In this document: piece by piece, positions 6,958 to 9,481 of the stretch
How the letters are laid out: every line of letters begins with the position of its first letter
Position numbering within the stretch: position 1 is the stretch's first letter
DNA from: an uncultured Pseudomonadota bacterium
GTDB lineage: Bacteria > Myxococcota_A > UBA9042 > CAIXZC01
DNA length: 9,481 bases
Direction: 5' to 3'
Assembly: GCA_937876385.1 (NCBI GenBank)
Contig: CALFHQ010000450.1
Location: forward strand, 1-9,481
Translations under genes and position numbers: made by a program
The notes under the pieces: model-generated
What the model was told of the DNA's origin: nothing
Seen by the model: the letters and a program-made list of their open reading frames with translations, nothing else
Database searches by the model: none

Positions 6958-8952
6958 TTACTGTTCGCCGGGTTCCTTGATGAGGCCCAGATCCTGAATG
7001 TTCAATCCGGCAGGGTAGCCGTAGGAGACATACTGGTCATAGCCATACACATAGACCGCAGACGGTGCATCCGCATATATCTTGTGAACTCCGTCGCCGA
7101 TCTTGAACTTCGTGGTGGAGTACGCACCAGTCCCAAACCGCTCGAACAGGTCCGTCTCCAGCGGGTCACAAGACTCGGGGATAAGCTCGGGGTCAATCTC
7201 GTCGCAGTCGAACCAAACCTTGGTACCGTCCGGGACCACAACCGTCACATAATCCAACTCGTACTTGTTGGGCGCCAGGAAAACATAGTCGCTGCGGAAC
7301 TGCTCGTTGGGCACCAACAGGATGAAGGCCGGATCTCCGATCCCCGCATCCCCTTCCTGAGCCCCATCGATGTTGGGACCCGGGGCATCTTGAGCCGCCA
7401 GGAATTGTCCCACCATGATGGGTCGAGTGGCGTGAATCTCAAAGTTCTCGATGGACTCGAAATCCACCCATTCGCCTTGATTCAGAACGGGAATGCTCGC
7501 CTGCGGAGGCAGCGTCGTCACCACGGTGTTGTTTTCCGCCGCAATGATCCGGTAGACGTCCTTCTCCAGATTTCTCGGGAAGGCCTTGGACGCCAGGTAG
7601 TGCTGCCCCCAGGTCTTCACCGGGAAAAGCTGCTGCTCCAGATGGTCGGCGCAGCACGTGTTGAACTTCGAGGTGCAGTCCGAGTTCGACTCGCAGGGAG
7701 TCTCCCCGTCCCACTCACACACCTTCAACTGCTTGTCGCAGTGGTTGGTGTTTGGGGCGTTGGAGGCTTCACTCCCCCCGAAAACGGCCACGTTGCGGTT
7801 GGCCAGAATCATCGTACCCGACATGTCCGATCCAATCTCGTCGGTCTCAATGTTCAAGACGTCATATTCCATCAAATGGAAGCTTCGGCTGTCGCCTGGC
7901 TCCATGTGCTCGATGGTCTCCCCGGTTCTCACGTTGGTTCCAACCAAAGTGGGTGCCGAAACATCCACGTTCACCGTCGTATCATCCCGCACAGCGACCA
8001 CCGTGACGAAGCTGCGCAGATCGTCGAAGGTCTGCTCCCGGGTCATAACGAAGTAGTATTTCCCCAATACGTTGCTGGGGATGAGCAACGACGCATCGTT
8101 GGAGAAGACATCCTCGTTGTCCAGGGGATTGAACTGGTAGGCGGTAATAGGAATTGAACTCTGCACCCGATAGGCAAGGGGAGCTAAGACCGTGCCGTCG
8201 GCATCTCGCCTCGGGAGGTTGTAAACCCGCAACTCTCCAGGGAGAATCGGCGTCTGCGGGAAGGGGTTGTCGTGGGCGTCGTTCAGCACTTCCATTTCGT
8301 TGTTCGTGATGACCACTTCCGCCGGATATTTGGAGTGGGGATTTGACACCACAACGGAGTACTGCTCTCCAGCAGCGTCGAGGAACCCCGACCGCCCTCC
8401 CGGAACAAACGCGTTGTCGAGGTCCACCCCCCAGAAGTCGCACCCGATATAGATATTGAGCTTCTCATTGACGTCGCACAAACGAGCACAACCACCGCTT
8501 AGACAGATGTTTCCCGTCACCGCGCCATTGCAATCCTGGTACACTTCCCACTCATTTCCCAACTGGTTGCACTGCAGGACGATGTCATCGCCGTCGCACT
8601 TGCGACGACCGGTTTCACACACGGCGCAATACCCCGTTGGAACCTCCTGGCTTACTCGACAACGGCTGGGTTCCCCGTCATCGCCCATGCAGACCACCTG
8701 CTCCCACCCCTTTTGATCCTCTCTGCACACAAGCACAGACAAGCCGTCGGTGGAGCAGCCGTTGGATTCCCCGGGACAGCAGACAATCTCCCCGCCAACC
8801 TCGCAGACCATTGCGTCTTGCCCCCCTGCTTCAGTTCCCAGGTCGTACCCTCCAACGACATCGGCCGTTTGACCCGACGAACCACCGCTACAACCAGCGG
8901 CCACCAACGCAGCGGCCACCAGCAGCCCAGACATCCCTCTCCAACTCGCCAT
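6958..8952 (-). CDS. Secreted lipoprotein with Cys-rich stalk and IgGFc-binding-type domain
   Basis: A 664-residue predicted lipoprotein. The signal peptide ends VAAG-C21. A Gly/Asp-rich spacer leads to a Cys-rich region (16 Cys at 50-171) built of short C-x(n)-C modules like those common in myxobacterial surface proteins. From about 160 to 655 the sequence matches the IgGFc_binding family: GCDFWGVDLDN (170-180), YSVVVSNPHSKYPAEVVITN (198-217), LAYRVQSSIPITAYQFNPLD (259-278), SNDASLLIPSNVLGKYY (284-300), NRNVAVFGG (385-393), DHLEQQLFPVKTWGQHYL (436-453), RPIMVGQFLAAQ (510-521) and DPAFILLVPNEQFRSDYVF (540-558). The family name comes from a mucin-like human protein; in bacteria the ligand is mostly unknown and adhesion is an inference. 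A six-Cys insert lies at 405-434. The start at 8952 has GGAGGAG six bases upstream; Met7 has no usable ribosome-site spacing. This is the promoter-proximal gene of a two-gene operon with the propeller lipoprotein. Confidence 0.88.
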   Translation of the reverse strand: MASWRGMSGLLVAAALVAAGCSGGSSGQTADVVGGYDLGTEAGGQDAMVCEVGGEIVCCPGESNGCSTDGLSVLVCREDQKGWEQVVCMGDDGEPSRCRVSQEVPTGYCAVCETGRRKCDGDDIVLQCNQLGNEWEVYQDCNGAVTGNICLSGGCARLCDVNEKLNIYIGCDFWGVDLDNAFVPGGRSGFLDAAGEQYSVVVSNPHSKYPAEVVITNNEMEVLNDAHDNPFPQTPILPGELRVYNLPRRDADGTVLAPLAYRVQSSIPITAYQFNPLDNEDVFSNDASLLIPSNVLGKYYFVMTREQTFDDLRSFVTVVAVRDDTTVNVDVSAPTLVGTNVRTGETIEHMEPGDSRSFHLMEYDVLNIETDEIGSDMSGTMILANRNVAVFGGSEASNAPNTNHCDKQLKVCEWDGETPCESNSDCTSKFNTCCADHLEQQLFPVKTWGQHYLASKAFPRNLEKDVYRIIAAENNTVVTTLPPQASIPVLNQGEWVDFESIENFEIHATRPIMVGQFLAAQDAPGPNIDGAQEGDAGIGDPAFILLVPNEQFRSDYVFLAPNKYELDYVTVVVPDGTKVWFDCDEIDPELIPESCDPLETDLFERFGTGAYSTTKFKIGDGVHKIYADAPSAVYVYGYDQYVSYGYPAGLNIQDLGLIKEPGEQ

Positions 8953-8958
8953 GGTCGA

Positions 8959-8965
8959 CTCCTCC
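8959..8965 (-). promoter_or_regulatory. Ribosome binding site of the IgGFc-domain lipoprotein gene
   Basis: On the minus strand GGAGGAG lies six bases before the ATG at 8952. This fixes the start there rather than at the in-frame ATG six codons later, where a GGAGAGGG run directly abuts the codon and leaves no spacing. Confidence 0.8.
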
Positions 8966-9068
8966 GATTCTCACTAGATTCTGGTCCAAATCCCGGGCTC
9001 TTCCCGACACCGGAAGCTTTGGAAACCCTTCCAGTAGAAGAAAGTGCTCATCAAATTGAACGAAAAAC

Positions 9069-9098
9069 AGTGTACACACCCCTTCTGGACACTGTCAA
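9069..9098 (-). promoter_or_regulatory. Predicted sigma70-type promoter for the lipoprotein operon
   Basis: Read on the minus strand there is a perfect -35 box TTGACA (9098-9093), an 18-base spacer and a -10-like TACACT (9074-9069). Transcription would begin near 9062 and give a leader of about 110 bases before the ATG at 8952. The -10 box overlaps an 8-base palindrome, GTGTACAC (9070-9077), which could be an operator or chance. This is a prediction by eye only. Confidence 0.5.
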
Positions 9099-9156
9099 AC
9101 CGCAAACAGAGGGACGGCTCGGGACAACGGTTGTGCGGAGGAACACCGGTCGTTGG

Positions 9157-9168
9157 AGGGAATTCCCT
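9157..9168. promoter_or_regulatory. 12-base perfect palindrome next to the rightward -35 box, candidate operator
   Basis: AGGGAATTCCCT is self-complementary over 12 bases and ends one base before the -35 element of the rightward promoter. A second, spaced inverted repeat, CCCTG (9165-9169) with CAGGG (9177-9181), overlaps it and encloses the -35 box. This placement would suit a dimeric regulator. One 12-base palindrome in about 4 kb is expected by chance, so the evidence is weak. Confidence 0.3.
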
Positions 9169-9169
9169 G

Positions 9170-9197
9170 TTTACAGCAGGGCCCTTTCGCGTATAAT
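9170..9197 (+). promoter_or_regulatory. Predicted strong sigma70-type promoter for the rightward lipoprotein gene
   Basis: TTTACA (9170-9175) is separated by 16 bases from a perfect TATAAT (9192-9197). Transcription would start near 9204 and leave a leader of about 40 bases before the ATG at 9244. Only one base differs from the consensus hexamers, and AT-rich hexamers stand out in this GC-rich sequence. Confidence 0.65.
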
Positions 9198-9232
9198 GTT
9201 GTCCGAAGCTTTGTAGCTCAGTCAGACCACGC

Positions 9233-9237
9233 GAGGG
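9233..9237 (+). promoter_or_regulatory. Ribosome binding site of the rightward lipoprotein gene
   Basis: GAGGG lies six bases before the first of two consecutive ATG codons (9244 and 9247). It supports 9244 as the start, although the second ATG (nine bases away) is also usable; the difference is one Met. Confidence 0.65.
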
Positions 9238-9243
9238 AAACCC

Positions 9244-9481
9244 ATGATGAAAAGATCCTTTCTCACACTGTTCGTGATAGCTCTATGGCTCGGCGCCGGT
9301 TGCAGTGCGCCCTCCACAACACCCCCGGATGACAACAAGGACAGTGACGTGACTGACAAGGATTCGACGGGGGACGGGTCTTCCGAAATCTCCGCCGATG
9401 GCATCGTTGATCCCGACTCCGAGGTTGACGAGACGATTGACGAGATCTCCGACGAGAAGGACCCCGACGTCCTCTGCGACG
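9244..9481 (+). CDS. N-terminal part of an acidic-stalk lipoprotein, truncated by the window end
   Basis: The first 79 codons of a gene that continues beyond the window. The protein begins with a positively charged, hydrophobic signal peptide (MMKRSFLTLFVIALWLGAG) and a lipobox Cys at position 20. Gly at -3 is a weak lipobox residue, but AGC is common at such sites. Residues 21-79 are dominated by Asp, Glu, Ser, Thr and Pro and should form an extended acidic stalk at the cell surface or in the periplasm. A Cys at 78 (VLCD) may open a Cys-rich module like that of the IgGFc lipoprotein. The functional domain is not in the window. The gene is transcribed away from the neighbouring lipoprotein operon and has its own strong promoter. 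Confidence 0.82.
   Translation, partial: MMKRSFLTLFVIALWLGAGCSAPSTTPPDDNKDSDVTDKDSTGDGSSEISADGIVDPDSEVDETIDEISDEKDPDVLCD

Noticed and set aside
5614..8157. Long plus-strand frames opposite the lipoprotein genes (440 and 357 codons)
   Set aside because: The minus-strand products have signal peptides, lipoboxes and recognisable domains. The plus-strand translations show no family signature and begin or end at arbitrary points.
9005..9036. GGAAG...CTTCC inverted repeat as a regulatory hairpin
   Set aside because: The stem is only five bases with a loop of about eleven, and it has no relation to a start, stop or promoter box; expected by chance.
9210..9232. tRNA-like D-arm text (GTAGCTCAGTC)
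   Set aside because: No matching acceptor, anticodon or T-arm follows; it lies in the short leader of the rightward lipoprotein gene.

Overview
The window looks like chromosomal DNA from a GC-rich Gram-negative bacterium, most likely a Myxococcota/Bradymonadota-type relative of the former Deltaproteobacteria. This placement is an inference. It rests on an Alternative Complex III respiratory cluster beside secreted lipoproteins with Asp/Ser-rich stalks, a Cys-rich/IgGFc-binding architecture and a long beta-propeller, a combination I associate with those groups. No rRNA or other phylogenetic marker is present. I see no mobile element, CRISPR array, tRNA or rRNA gene.

Left half (1-5019, + strand): five tightly packed genes that almost certainly form one operon, whose promoter lies upstream of the window. 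They are the 3' end of actB (Mo-oxidoreductase-like/FeS fusion subunit), actC (NrfD-like quinol-binding membrane subunit), actD (DUF3341 membrane-anchored subunit), actF (second large membrane subunit) and a long-chain polyprenyl diphosphate synthase. The first four are subunits of Alternative Complex III, a quinol:cytochrome c (or direct-to-oxidase) oxidoreductase that replaces the bc1 complex. The gene for the monohaem cytochrome ActE, usually found between actD and actF, is absent here: actD and actF overlap by 4 bases. The prenyl synthase would make the isoprenoid tail of the quinone that the complex oxidises, so the operon joins substrate synthesis to substrate use.

Right half (5035-9481): the act operon converges tail to tail, across 15 bases, with a two-gene minus-strand operon of lipoproteins. 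The upstream gene (8952 to 6958) encodes a lipoprotein with a Cys-rich stalk and an IgGFc-binding-type domain. The downstream gene (6933 to 5035) encodes a lipoprotein with about 14 tandem propeller blades. A 291-base intergenic region (8953-9243) holds a good sigma70-like promoter facing each way, then a third, divergently transcribed lipoprotein gene with an acidic stalk that runs off the window end. The lipoproteins probably act at the cell surface or in the periplasm; their ligands cannot be read from the sequence.

No clearly undescribed system stands out. The best leads are the ActE-less act cluster carrying a prenyl synthase, and the IgGFc/14-blade lipoprotein pair with a divergent lipoprotein partner.
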